Assembly (NCBI GenBank): GCA_964035775.1
Contig: OZ038315.1
Location: forward strand, 24,331,816 to 24,395,815
Length of the DNA: 64,000 bases
Origin: Osedax frankpressi
Lineage: Eukaryota; Annelida; Polychaeta; Sabellida; Siboglinidae
Direction: 5' to 3'
A program made the position numbers and the translations under genes. Below the pieces are notes generated by a model, which saw only the letters and a program-made list of their open reading frames with translations, did no database searches and was not told the DNA's origin. This document shows positions 21,451 to 33,403 of the stretch, piece by piece. Numbering within the stretch: the first letter of the stretch is position 1; each line of letters starts with the position of its first letter.

Positions 21451-24400
21451 GATGTTCATAAATGTTATATTTATTGCATCCTGTCAATTATATTATTTCT
21501 AAAATTAATTCATTGTCATTTTCAAAAGAATATATAATATCAAATAATAGATTATAATATAAATATAAATTCATAATTGATGAAAATTACATGAATATCT
21601 TTTATAATAATAAATAAGGATAAATAATGAATATTAATAATGAATACTAATTACAAATTACAGCTAATTTCTAATGACAAACCAATTCGCCGACTTTTTC
21701 GTATTGACAGAAATAGGTTAGTAAACAAAGAGAGAATACAATGGTGTTCATTTCACTTTTGGCAAGATATCCGGTCAGCATTTTGAAGAAAAGATGAATA
21801 TTCTCCTGTTAGAAATATATATGTTAATTTCTAATTTGAGTATGATAAATGTTAATATTCTATTGTTAGTATGATGAATGTTAATATTCTATTGTTAGCT
21901 GTTGAAGTAGAATTAGAAAATTTCATTCGAGTCGTGACAACCATAGCAGTTGGATGTGTTTTAGTTTTTCGACGCGGTCTGCTTACGTCAATTGCTGCCA
22001 TCCATTATTTAAACAATACAATTGGACGAGTATGAAATCTATATTCGCAACAATAGAAACCCCGTGATATTGCTAGACCAGCAATAAGTCATTCGAAGGT
22101 AAAAGTGGACCTTCTGAGTATAATCGCAGAGTTCAGCCCAGAAAGACACACCAATGACAAGCTCTAGAAATAGAGCAAAGGGATAAAACCCTAAATTTGT
22201 TAGTAAATAAAACATCGAATAAAATTAGATCCCTGCAATCTATTATTAAGAATTGTTGATATGATGCAAGCAAGAGCTGTCATCTAACATCTGTTTACAA
22301 GGAACTTGTTATTCAGTTCAATTCTCACTTCCAAACCAGATAATACAGTATCCACTCCTATTACATCCAACACACTACCTCGACTAACAATTAATGCACC
22401 CACATATATCTAACTAAACAATAAGAGAAGAGATGAATATTATAGAAGATATCCCTGTAAGAAATTAACAATATAAAATTAATAATTCCCTCTAAATGAT
22501 CCCAGTATGACATCGAGAGACTATGATAATTTTATAGCTTGTATATAGAACAATAGGACGCGTAGATCTCACATGACCATATCATCTACAATAAACACAG
22601 CTCCACCTTAGATCATTGCAAACACTCCTATTGTTTATGTTGCTGCTGCGAAGAACAATATACCTATTGTCCTTTCAACAGTCGATAACATCGGACATTC
22701 ACTAGACGTAGTACTTGCCAGAGATATATTGGCCGCAGAGTAAAGATGTTCCCTAAGGTGGACTTACTCTGTTTAATACAGAAGAGACACTCCCTTTCTC
22801 CCTCTCGATATTCAATACCCGCAATGGAAACTCTTTCTATACTTTAATACGCCATCAATAGCGATATACTGCTGCCATCAATAGCGACATACTGCCTCCA
22901 TCAATAGCGATATACTGCCGCCATCAATAGCGATATACTGCCTCCATCAATAGCGATATACTGCCGCCATCAATAGCGATATACTGCCATCATCAATAGC
23001 GACATACTGCCTCCATCAATAGCGACATACTGCCTCCATCAATAGCGATATACTGCCGCCATCAATAGCGACATACTGCCTCCATCAATAGCGATATACT
23101 GCCGCCATCAATAGCGATATACTGCCTCCATCAATAGCGATATACTGCCGCCATCAATAGCGATATACTGCCATCATCAATAGCGACATACTGCCTCCAT
23201 CAATAGCGACATACTGCCTCCATCAATAGCGATATACTGCCATCATCAATAGCGACATACTGCCTCCATCAATAGCGACATACTGCCTCCATCAATAGCG
23301 ATATACTGCCGCCATCAATATCGACATACTGCCTCCATCAATAGCGATATACTGCCGCCATCAATAGCGACATACTGCCTCCATCAATAGCGATATACTG
23401 CCGCCATCAATAGCGACATACTGCCGCCATCAATAGCGCCATACTGCCGCTTTCAATAGCGACATACTGCCGCCATCAATAGCGACATACTGCCGCCATC
23501 AATAGCGACATACAGCCGCCATCAATAGCGACATACTGCCACCATCAATAGCGACATACAGACGCCATCAATAGCGATATACTGCCGCCATCAATAGCGA
23601 TATACTGCCGCCATCAATAGCGATATACAGCCGCCATCAATAGCGATATACTGCCGCCATCAATAGCGACATACTGCCGCCATCAATAGCGACATACAGC
23701 CGCCATCAATAGCGACTTACTGCCGCCATCAATAGCGATATACAGCGGCCATCAATAGCGATATACTGCCGCCATCAATAGCGATATACTGCTGCCATCA
23801 ATAGCGACATACTGCCGCCATCAATAGCGACATACAGCCGCCATCAATAGCGATATACAGCCGCCATCAATAGCGATATACTGCCGCCATCAATAGCGAT
23901 ATACTGCTGCCATCAATAGCGATATATTGCCGCCATCAATAGCGATATACTGCCGCCATCAATAGCGATATACTGCCGCCATCAATAGCGATATACTGCC
24001 GCAATCAATAGCGATATACTGCCGCCATCAATAGCGATATACTGCCGCCATCAATAGCGATATACTGCTGCCATCATTAGCGACATAATGCCACCATCAA
24101 TAGCGACATACAGCCGCCATCAATAGCGATATACAGCCGCCATCAATAGCGATATACTGCCGCCATCAATAGCGATATACTGCCGCCATCAATAGCGATA
24201 TACTGCCGCAATCAATAGTGATATACTGCCGCCATCAATAGCGATATACTGCCGCCATCAATAGCGATATACAGCCGCCATCAATAGCGATATACTGCCG
24301 CCATCAATAGCGATATACTGCCGCCATACATAGCGATATAGCACTATCAATAGCGATTGCAGAAGTCAGAGCTTTTCTAAAGACTATATAGGATGGAAGT

Positions 24401-27400
24401 CCATAACCAGATAAAATTCTGAAGCCTGACCTCATCTCTATCGGCCTTCATCATTTAGTGATGAGATAAACTCCATATACACATCCGCTATATACCCATC
24501 CACTATATACCCGTCCACTATATACCCATCCGCTATATACCCGTCCACTATATACCCGTCCACTATATACCCATCCGCTATATACCCGTCCACTATATAC
24601 CCGTCCACTATATACCCGTCCACTATATACCCGTCCGCTATATACCCATCCACTATATACCCATCCGCTATATACCCATCCACTATATACCCATCCACTA
24701 TATACCCATCCACTATATACCCGTCCACTATATACCCGTCCACTATATACCCATCCACTATATACCCATCCACTATATACCCATCCACTATATACCCGTC
24801 CACTATATACCCGTTGACTATATATCCATCCACTATATATCCGTCCACTATATACCCGTCCACTATATACCCGTCCACTATATACCCATCCACTATATAC
24901 CCATCCGCTATATACCCATCCGCTATATACCCATCCACTATATACCCGTCCACTATATACCCGTCCACTATATACCCGTTGACTATATACCCATCCACTA
25001 TATACCCGTCCACTATATACCCGTCCACTATATACCCGTCCACTATATACCCGTCCACTATATACCCATCCGCTATATACCCATCCACTATATACCCGTC
25101 CACTATATACCCATCCACTATATACCCGTCCACTATATACCCGTCCACTATATACCCGTCCACTATATACCCGTCCACTATATACCCGTTGACTATATAC
25201 CCATCCACTATATACCCATCCACTATATACCCGTCCACTATATACCCGTCCACTATATACCCATCCACTATATACCCGTCCACTATATACCCGTCCGCTA
25301 TATACCCATCCGCTATATACCCGTCCACTATATACCCGTCCACTATATACCCATCCACTATATACCCGTCCACTATATACCCGTCCGCTATATACCCATC
25401 CGCTATATACCCATCCGCTATATACCCGTCCACTATATACCCATCCACTATATACCCGTCCACTATATACCCGTCCACTATATACCCATCCACTATATAC
25501 CCATCCGCTATATACCCGTCCACTATATACCCGTCCACTATATACCCATCCACTATATACCCATCCGCTATATACCCGTCCACTATATACCCATCCACTA
25601 TATACCCGTCCACTATATACCCGTCCACTATATACCCATCCACTATATACCCGTGCACTATATACCCGTCCACTATATACCCGTCCACTATATATCCGTC
25701 CACTATATACCCGTACATTATATACCCGTCCACTATATACCCGTCCACTATATACCCATCCGCTATATACCCGTACATTATATATCCATCCACTATATAC
25801 CCGTCCACTATATACCCGCCAGCTTTTAAAGTTAAACTACTTTAATATCAAATGTAAGCTTACTGCATCTCCTAATCAATATATTAACTCTATCAACTCT
25901 AATATCTAATGGACTCGCGGCAGTTTCATAACATTTTGGGCAGTAGAATGTCGCGAGGGTATTAATAAGCAAAGGGTATTACTGCAAAGTATCCAGAACC
26001 CACCTCTCTTTATAACTAAGCACCATCTTCTCACCACACCTTTCCGTATTATTGTAACATCATATATTCCTAACCCCCAACAAGAATCTAGATAGTTCAC
26101 CTTCGGATGACACCACACCATGATACGTTTACACAACTATGTACCATTATTATCTGAGTATATAAAGTAGGTGTTTTAAGTGGTGTATAAAGTAGGTGTT
26201 TTAAGTGGGTGTTTCAAGTGGGTGTTTTAAGTGGGTGTTTCAAGTGGGTGTTTCAAGTGGGTGTTTCAAGTGGGTGTTTCAAGTGGGTGTTTCAAGTGGG
26301 TGTTTCAAGTGGGTGTTTCAAGTGGGTGTTTAAAGTGAGTGTATAAAGTGGGTGTTTCAAGTGGGTGTTTCAAGTGGGTGTTTCAAGTGGTGTATAAAGT
26401 AGGTGTTTTAAGTGGCTGTTTTAAGTGGATGTTTCAAGCGGGTGTTTCAAGTGGGTGTTTCAAGTGGGTGTTTCAAGTGGGTGTATAAAGTGGGTATTTC
26501 AAGTGGGTGTTTCAAGTGGGTGTTTAAAGTGGGTGTATAAAGTGGGTGTTTCAAGTGGGTGTTTCAAGTGGGTGTATAAAGTGGGTGTTTCAAGTGGGTG
26601 TTTCAAGTGGGTGTTTCAAGTGTGTGTTTCAAGTGGGTGTTTTAAGAGGGTGTATAAAGTGGGTGTTTCAAGTGGGGTAATCTCTACTTACCAAAGATTT
26701 CACATATTGCTTGACATCTTCATTATTTCTACACAGATTTGTCAGCGTTTCCAGACTTAGTACAGTTAATTCAGTGTCAACATTCTGCATACTGCAGAGA
26801 GGGTTAGCGGGGGTTAGCGGGAGTAGGGGAGGTAGAGAGGGTTATAGGTATAGTTACGGGGTTAGTATTGTAGAGGGGTAGAGAGGGTTAGAGGTGTAGA
26901 TAGGGGTTAGTATGGGAGAGGCGATAGAGAGGTAAAGGGAAATAGAGGGGATTAGAGGTGGTTATAGTCAGGTGGAGGTGTAGATAGGGTGTTACTATGC
27001 GAGAGGGGTTTTAATAAGGGGTTAGGATGGGAGATGGGTAGAGGTAGTTATAGCCGGGTATAGGGGGTTAGCGGGAGTAAAAGAGAGTAGATAGGGTGTT
27101 AGTATGGGAAAGTGTGGTAGAGAGGGTTAGAGTTGTAGATAGGTGGTTAGTATGGGATAGGGGGTAGATGTCGTTATAGATGGATAGAGGTTAATGTGAG
27201 TAGAAGAGGGTATAGAGGGTTAGAGGTATATATAGGATGTTAGTATGGGAGTATACTATCTATACACTATTACTATTAATTCACTATTACTATCTATACA
27301 CTATTACTATTGATTCACTATTGCTATCTATACACTATTGCTATTGATTCACTATTGCTATCTATACACTATTACTATTGATTCACTATTGCTATCTATA

Positions 27401-30400
27401 CACTATTACTATTGATTCACTATTGCTATCTATACACTATTGATATTAATTCACTATTGCTATCTATACACTATTGATATTAATTCACTATTGCTATCTA
27501 TACACTATTGCTATTGATTCACTATTGCTATCTATAAACTAATGATATTGATTCACTATTGCTATCTATACACTATTGATATTAATTCACTATTGCTATC
27601 TATACACTATTACTATTGATTCACTATTGCTATCTATACACTATTGCTATTAATTCACTATTGCTATCTATACACTATTACTTTTGATTCACTATTGCTA
27701 TCCTTACACTATTGCTATTGATTCACTATTGTTATCTATACACTATTGCTATTGATTCACTATTGTTATCTATACACTATTGCTATGGATTCACTATTGT
27801 TATCTATACACTATTGCTATTAATTCACTATTGTTATCTATACACTATTGCTATCTATACAATATTGCTAGCTATACACTATTGATATTAATTCACTATT
27901 GCTATCTATACACTATTGATATTAATTCACTATTGCTATCTATACCATATTGCTATTGATTCACTATTGCTATCTATAAACTATTGCTATTGATTCACTA
28001 TTGCTATCTATACACTATTGATATTAATTCACTATTGCTATCTATACACTATTGCTATTGATTCACTATTGCTATCTATAAACTATTGCTATTGATTCAC
28101 TATTGCTATATATACACTATTGATATTAAGTCACTATTGCTATCTATACACTATTACTATTGATTCACTATTGCTATCTATACACTATTGCTATTAATTC
28201 ACTATTGCTATCTATACACTATTACTATTGATTCACTATTGCTATCATTACACTATTGCTATTGATTCACTATTGTTATCTATACACTATTGCTATTGAT
28301 TCACTATTGTTATCTATACACTATTGCTATTTATTCACTATTGTTATCTATACACTATTGCTATTAATTCACTATTGTTATCTATACACTATTGCTATCT
28401 ATACACTATTGCTATCTATACACTATTGTTATCTATACACTATTGCTATTGATTCACTATTGCTATCTATACACTATTACTATTGATTCACTATTTGTAT
28501 TACTACACTATTGATATTGGTATACTATTACTTTCGCTACACTATTGCTTTTACTATACTATTGATATCACTCCACTATAGCTAATGTTAAACTATTGTT
28601 TTCGCTACATATTCAATAAACAAACGCTGTTTCAATGAGGTACTTTATCAGATCCATGTGAAAACTCTGCAAGCATTCAATTTTCTCTGCATAGGTTAGT
28701 CTAACCAAGAGTTGTAATGACTGAGTGAAAGTAGAGATATTGTATTGATATTTAGTAGTGAGTACAGTAGTATTGGTATTTAGTAGGGAGTAAAGTAGTA
28801 TTGGTATTTAATAGGGAGTAAAGTAGTATTTAGTAGGGATATAGTAGTATTTAATAGGGATACAGAGTATTTAGTAGGTGTACAGAGTATTTAGTAGGGA
28901 GTAGAGTAGTATTTAATAGGGAGTACATTAGTATTTAGTAGGGATACAGAGTATTTAAAGGTAGTACAGTAGTACTTAGTAAGGAGTAGAATAGTATTTA
29001 GTAGGGAGTACAGTAGTATTTAGTAGGGAGTACAGTAATATTTAGTAGGGAGTACAGTAGTATTTAAAGGGAGTACAGTAGTATTTAGTAGAGAGTACAG
29101 TAGTATTTAGTAGGGAGTAGAGTAGTATTTAGTAGGGATATAGTATTATTTAATAGGGATACAGAGTATTTAGTAGGTGTATAGAGTATTTAGTAGGGAG
29201 TAGAGTAGTATTTAATAGGGAGTACATTAGTATTTAGTAGGGATACAGAGTATTTAAAGGTAGTACAGTAGTATTTAGTAAGGAGTAGAATAGTATTTAG
29301 TAGGGAGTACAGTAGTATTTAGTAGGGAATAGAGTAGTATTTAGTAGGGAGTACAGTCGTATTTAGTAGGGAGTAAAGTAGTATTTAGTAGGTAGTACAG
29401 AGTATTTAAAGGTAGTACAGTAGTATTTAGTAGGGAGTACAGTAGTATTTAGTAGGGAGTAGAGTAGTATTTAAAGGTAGTACAGTAGTATTTAGTAGGG
29501 AGTAGAGTAGTATTTAGTAGGGAGTAGAGTAGTATTTAAAGGTAGTACAGTAGTATTTAGTAGGGAGTAGAGTAGTATTTAGTAGGGCGTACAGTAGTAT
29601 TTAGTAGGTAGTACAGTAGTATTTAGTAGGGAGTAGAGTAGTATTTAGTAGGGAGTAGAGTAGTATTTAGTAGGGAGTAGAGTAGTATTTAGTAGGGCGT
29701 ACAGTAGTATTTAGTAGGTAGTATAGTAGTATTTAGTAGGGAATAGAGTAGTATTTAGTAGGGAGTAGAGTAGTATTTAGTAGGGCGTACAGTAGTATTT
29801 AGTAGGTAGTACAGTAGTATTTAAAGGGAGTAGAGTAGTATTTAGTAGGGAGTAGAGTAGTATTTAGTAGGGAGTAGAGTATTATTTAGTAGGGAGTAGA
29901 GTAGTATTTAGTAGGTAGTATAGTAGTATTTAGTAGGGAGTAGAGTAGTATTTAGTAGGGAGTAGAGTAGTATTTAGTAGGGAGTAGAGTAGTATTTAAT
30001 AGGGAGTAGAGTATTATTTAGTAGAGAGTAGAGTAGTATTTTAAGGTAGTACAGTAGAATTTAGTAGGGAGTAGAGTAGTATTTAGTAAGTAGTACAGTA
30101 GTATTTAGTAAGTAGTACAGTAGTATTTAAAGGGAGTAGAGTAGTATTTAGTAGGGAGTAGAGTAGTATTTAGTAGGGAGTAGAGTAGTATTTAGTAGGG
30201 AGTAGAGTAGTATTTAGTAAGTAGTACAGTAGTATTTAGTAGGGAGTAGAGTAGTATTTAGTAGGTAGTACAGTAGTATTTAAAGGGAGTAGAGTAGTAT
30301 TTAAAGGGAGTAGAGTAGTATTTAAAGGGAGTAAAATAGTATTTAGTAGGGAGTAGAGTAGTATTTAGTAGGGAGTAGAGTAGTATTTAGTAGGGAGTAC

Positions 30401-33400
30401 AGTAGTATTTAGTAGGGATTACAGTAGTATTTAGTAGGGATTAGAGTAGTATTTAAAGGGAGTAGAGTAGTAATTAGTAGGGAGTAGAGTAGTATTTAGT
30501 AAGGAGTAGAGTATTATTTAGTAGGGAGTCGAGTAGTATTTAGTAGGTAGTATAGTAGTATTTAGTAGGGAGTAGAGTAGTATTTAGTAGGGAGTAGAGT
30601 AGTATTTAGTAGGGAGTAGAGTAGTATTTAGTAGGGAGTAGAGTATTATTTAGTAGGGAGTAGAGTAGTATTTTAAGGTAGTACAGTAGTATTTAGTAGG
30701 GAGTAGAGTAGTATTTAGTAAGTAGTACAGTAGTATTTAGTAAGTAGTACAGTAGTATTTAAAGGGAGTAGAGTAGTATTTAGTAGGGAGTAGAGTAGTA
30801 TTTAGTAGGGAGTAGAGTAGTATTTAGTAGGGAGTAGAGTAGTATTTAGTAGGGAGTACAGTAGTATTTAGTAGGGATTACAGTAGTATTTAGTAGGGAT
30901 TAGAGTAGTATTTAAAGGGAGTAGAGTAGTATTTAGTAGGGAGTAGAGTAGTATTTAGTAAGGAGTAGAGTAGTATTTAGTAGGGAGTATAGAATATTGG
31001 GATGACAAAAAGGTATAATATGAATCAATGTATTTCTGCTGTAGTGGTAGAATTAATTATTATTATTTATATATCTTAAACTCGTTTTGAGTTACAATTT
31101 ACATTATGTTGAATACTAGAGACATTGATGGCTGTAATTACTTAATTAATGTCTTAATTTGATGTCTTAGCTCGCAGCAGACCTCGACAGCAATCAACTC
31201 GTTATATCAAAATAATAACAATATACTATAATATTTATAAAACTAATAATACACCTTCTACGATGTCTTAACACTCTAAACCATAAAATATAAACCCCAA
31301 TGATGGTTTCAATCATTTTGATTAAATAAAACAAAGACTAAAACAAAGACTATAACAAAGACTAAAACAAAGACTACATACCTTGAATGTTACGTTAACT
31401 GAAAACCGAAGTCACTAAAAGAAATACAACAAACCTTAATAGAGGTGTTGATATCAGCGGAGATTGCAAATTGTTTGACATGGAACAACGCCATTTGACT
31501 CACCAGGTTGTAATTGTTAATCAGAGTGCAGCGTACCTTTTCATTCAGAGCTTGAGACGGAAGTACAAATATGTTGTTATTGTAAATTATAAATTTGGAC
31601 TGGATAGCTTCTTTAACATATAACTAAATATATCTAAATCTAGTAATTCCTTTTAATTTAGTTGCATAGATATTGAATATATAGATTATAGATGTGTTCC
31701 TATATTAAATAGTAATATTTTGTACTTATTACATTTATTGATATGGTTAATTAAAAATTTGGCAATTTACAAACCTTTGGTTTTACTTTTATATTAATTA
31801 GTATTAGTATTATGGACTATTGTTATATTTAGTAGTATTAAATTTCACACTATATTAATTAGTATCGTTATTATTTATATTTATATTTACAAATGATTCT
31901 AAAATAATATGGCAAGTCTACAATTAAACTAAATGTGCTGCAGATTTTTATGTAATACAGAGAATACAAATCATAAAACTATAAAGAGTTTAGTTGAGTA
32001 CAATTTGTTTAGATAATTTTGTCGGTGCATGCTTAAATTTCCTATTGACCCCATGGACGCAGATGCTGGTGGAGTTTAACCTATGGTGGTCAAGACTCCA
32101 ATGGATTTGTGAAGGAGGAGCGAAGGGGAGGGATTTGCTTCACTACAGACCTCATCTCCCAAATTAGAAATGTCAATCATAGTTACCTGGGAGAATTGAA
32201 ATGGTATGATCCGATAAAGGAATTGTATTGTGAACATGTACATATGTATATTTAGGGTAACATACATATATATGCAGGGGAATATATGTATATATAGGAG
32301 AACATATGTATATGTAAGGAAACATATGTATATGTAGATGAACATATGTATATGTAAGGAAACATATGTATATATAGGTGAATATATGTATATGTAAGGA
32401 AACATATGTATATGTAGGTGAATATATGTATATGTAGATGAACATATGTATATGTAAGGAAACATATGTATATATAGGTGAATATATGTATATGTAAGGA
32501 AACATATGTATATGTAGGTGAATATATGTATATGTAGATGAACATATGTATATGTAAGGAAACATATGTATATGTAGGTGAATATATGTATATGTAGATG
32601 AACATATGTATATGTATGGGATCAAATATATATGTAGGGAAACATATCTGTATTTATGGGAATGTAAATGTATGTAGGTTATTGTAATCCTAAGATAATA
32701 TATGGAGGATATGACTAGTGATGTATTTAAGTAGAGAATGAAATGTTATGTATGACGTTGGTGATGATATGAAATATATCTATGATATGTAGGGAATGGC
32801 ATTTAAGGTATCTAAGAAATGGCATGTAAGGTATTAAGTAAAGTTTTCATAACATATTTTATTTTCCTATTCAATATTATTATTTCATTATGATTATATT
32901 CAAATTGATAACATATTAATACATAGCAATATCACTTACTCAAGGTTAGATTTTGTTTTCGATTTTAAATGGAATATATATAGTTATATAACTAAATATA
33001 ATTAATGACTAACCAGAAAAGAGAGACACTCGCTGGAGCTTAATTGAGTACAGTCAAAATTAATCAGAGATTCCCTTTGTAGACTTATTGAATTCAAAAC
33101 CTATTTAAAAAAATCTTTATATGAGATATATATAAATATATATTATTTACAATATATATATGAGCAATTAATATGTAAAATAATCTATAAATATACATGA
33201 ATACAATTTATAATTAAACAAAATTTAAAATTGTTGAAACTGAAAAAAATGCTAATTATTGAAATATAGTCTGATAAAAAAGAAATCCATAGCTAATTAA
33301 CCTCTAGTCTATTAATGAGGTTTTGGAGATTTTCTTTGTGGACCTTTGATCTATAAATATGCACAGACTCTACCATTGATTTTATACATGTTGACATATC

Positions 33401-33403
33401 CAT
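10899..33403 (-). CDS. CIP2A: CIP2A homologue, complete, 23 coding exons
   Basis: Coding exons, 5' to 3' on minus: 33403-33302, 33100-33014, 32186-32081, 31550-31435, 28720-28622, 26784-26692, 21805-21683, 20519-20374, 19186-19087, 18290-18213, 17593-17435, 17083-17014, 16616-16522, 15962-15847, 15198-15114, 14874-14752, 14578-14488, 13612-13464, 12953-12864, 12626-12548, 11814-11693, 11116-11024, 10934-10899. They sum to 2,358 bp (785 residues and a stop) with codon phase kept at every junction. Matches to human CIP2A (905 aa) run throughout: start MDMSTCIKSM, SSSECLSFL, LRNNYNL-like CTLINNYNL, LTNLCRNN, VLELLCAFF, TREKCAVEHL, FSLPDFP, DINDLIDRL, SKESTLKTSLDHAEQML and the C-terminal MIHDLS. 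Residues 1-580 would form the armadillo-like dimerising domain, 625-785 the coiled coil. CIP2A inhibits PP2A-B56 and partners TOPBP1 in mitosis. The coil is about 120 residues shorter than human. Least certain are the starts of exons 12 and 17. TTTCAG directly before the ATG suggests a 5' UTR intron. Confidence 0.94.
12434..12507. repeat. 23-bp tandem repeat, about 3 copies, in CIP2A intron 20
   Basis: Three exact copies of a 23-bp unit containing GCAGTAGGGTGG and TAAGACGGG, plus a 5-bp partial. The transcript strand of CIP2A is C-rich here. It lies about 40 bp past the donor of exon 20. Confidence 0.95.
13361..13445. repeat. 27-bp tandem repeat, 3 copies, in CIP2A intron 18
   Basis: Three 27-bp units, each with GATAGTGGAGTATC (GATA and TATC inverted around a 6-bp centre). 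The last unit ends about 20 bp from the donor of exon 18 (exon edge 13464). Confidence 0.95.
14924..15042. repeat. AT-only microsatellite in CIP2A intron 15
   Basis: About 120 bp of TATA-type sequence made of only A and T apart from isolated interruptions, between exon 16 and exon 15. Confidence 0.9.
15408..15846. repeat. 41-bp minisatellite in CIP2A intron 14, touching the exon 14 donor
   Basis: About ten degenerate copies of a 41-bp unit built from CTACTTTGAACCCTATACAA and CCCCTACTTTAACACTATAA. On the CIP2A strand the array begins immediately at the exon edge: the donor hexamer GTTAGG is the complement of the CCTAAC ending the last unit (15841-15846). Confidence 0.93.
17218..17312. repeat. 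Short degenerate repeat in CIP2A intron 11
   Basis: Five or so imperfect copies of AAATAAAGCTATATTG-like units of 16-18 bp. Confidence 0.7.
18332..18848. repeat. 12-bp minisatellite in CIP2A intron 9
   Basis: About 43 copies of TATACTTTACTC or TATACTTTACAC. Units differ mainly at one C/T-versus-C/A position, so the array reads as a two-letter string. Because 12 is a multiple of 3 it keeps a frame open on plus (repeating LYFT); this is not a gene. It starts about 40 bp upstream of the exon 10 acceptor. Confidence 0.97.
19190..20282. repeat. GA-rich polypurine array (about 1.1 kb) in CIP2A intron 8
   Basis: Plus strand is almost all purine with interspersed T: GAGGTGAGGAGAGGT, GAGGAAAGGTGAGG and AAGGTAAGAAGAGG variants on a loose 5-bp beat. 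On the CIP2A strand it is polypyrimidine and runs to within about 4 bp of the exon 9 acceptor, whose CCTCATCCCACAG is the array edge. Long minus-strand frames (repeating SSPHLSSPLLT) are artefacts. Long purine/pyrimidine tracts like this can form triplex (H-)DNA. Confidence 0.95.
20675..20925. repeat. TG-rich microsatellite region in CIP2A intron 7
   Basis: GTTT and (TG)n-like tracts (TGTGTGTGTATGTGTG and variants) over about 250 bp, imperfect. Confidence 0.85.
20998..21315. repeat. GATGGA-based minisatellite in CIP2A intron 7
   Basis: Nested repeat of GATGGAGATGG(A/G)AAG(G)CA, AGTCAGATGCAAATGG and GCTGATGGAGAGAGGAAGGC blocks with a longer period of roughly 120 bp. Plus is purine-rich, the CIP2A sense strand pyrimidine-rich. 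Followed by an AT-only tract at about 21,391-21,450. Confidence 0.9.
22850..24358. repeat. 23-bp minisatellite (about 65 copies) in CIP2A intron 6
   Basis: Unit of 23 bp: CATCAATAGCGATATACTGC followed by CGC. Variants change the T of GATATA to C (GACATA) and the last triplet (CGC, CTC, TGC, ATC). Early copies (22.9-23.4 kb) show a recurring GACATA/GATATA pattern over several units, suggesting block duplication. A 23-bp unit breaks every frame, so it is not coding. Confidence 0.97.
24481..25823. repeat. 15-bp minisatellite (about 89 copies) in CIP2A intron 6
   Basis: Unit CCGTCCACTATATAC. Two sites toggle independently, CCGTCC/CCATCC and CACT/CGCT, with a rare CCGTTGACT form. The 15-bp period keeps both strands open (repeating TIYPS on plus, VDGYI on minus), giving false frames of 343 and 456 codons. 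It lies in the large intron between CIP2A exons 6 and 7. Confidence 0.97.
26168..26676. repeat. 13-bp minisatellite next to the CIP2A exon 6 donor
   Basis: About 39 copies of GTGGGTGTTTCAA with GTGGGTGTATAAA and GTGGGTGTTTTAA variants. On the CIP2A strand it begins about 15 nt after the exon 6 donor (GTAAGT at 26691-26686) and reads TTGAAACACCCAC, C-rich. Confidence 0.96.
26790..27245. repeat. Degenerate G-rich repeat just upstream of CIP2A exon 6
   Basis: Irregular units with GGGTTAGCGGG, GTAGAGAGGGTTAGAG and GATAGGGTGTTAGTATGGGA. On the sense strand this is a pyrimidine-rich lead-in (CTAACCCTCTCTGCAG) to the exon 6 acceptor region. Confidence 0.85.
27250..28530. repeat. 34-bp dimeric minisatellite in CIP2A intron 5
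   Basis: A 17-mer pair, CACTATTGCTATCTATA and CACTATTGCTATTGATT, alternates for about 37 dimers, with TACT/TGCT/TGAT/TGTT variants. Some variant combinations recur in the same order in two halves (about 27.4-27.8 kb and 28.0-28.4 kb), pointing to a block duplication. Confidence 0.95.
28750..30992. repeat. 22-bp minisatellite (about 100 copies) in CIP2A intron 4
   Basis: The 22-bp unit contains AGTAGGGAGTAGAGTAGT followed by ATTT, with variants AGTACAGT, TTTAAAGGGAG and shortened units. On the CIP2A strand it is G-free or nearly so in consensus (AAATACTACTCTACTCCC then TACT). It ends about 28 nt before the exon 5 acceptor. Several multi-unit blocks recur (near 29.0/29.2 kb and 30.0/30.6 kb). 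Confidence 0.96.
32217..32645. repeat. 20-bp minisatellite in CIP2A intron 2
   Basis: Unit AACATATGTATATGTAAGGA with partners ending AGATG and AGGTG, giving a 60-bp higher-order unit. Because 60 is divisible by 3 the minus strand stays open (repeating HMFPYIYI), an artefact that reads into true exon 3. The array lies about 30 nt upstream of the exon 3 acceptor. Confidence 0.96.

Noticed and set aside
22850-24358. Regular 23-bp repeats resembling a CRISPR array
   Set aside because: Units are directly adjacent with no unique spacers, and the context is a spliced animal gene.
24438-25845. 456-codon minus frame (DGYIV repeats) and 343-codon plus frame (TIYPS repeats)
   Set aside because: Both arise from the same 15-bp array inside a CIP2A intron; no unique sequence, splice context or domain supports translation.
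25906-26136. Possible additional CIP2A exon in a 76-codon minus frame between two arrays
   Set aside because: Exons 6 and 7 already join in phase with continuous similarity to human CIP2A, and this frame shows no CIP2A-like motif.
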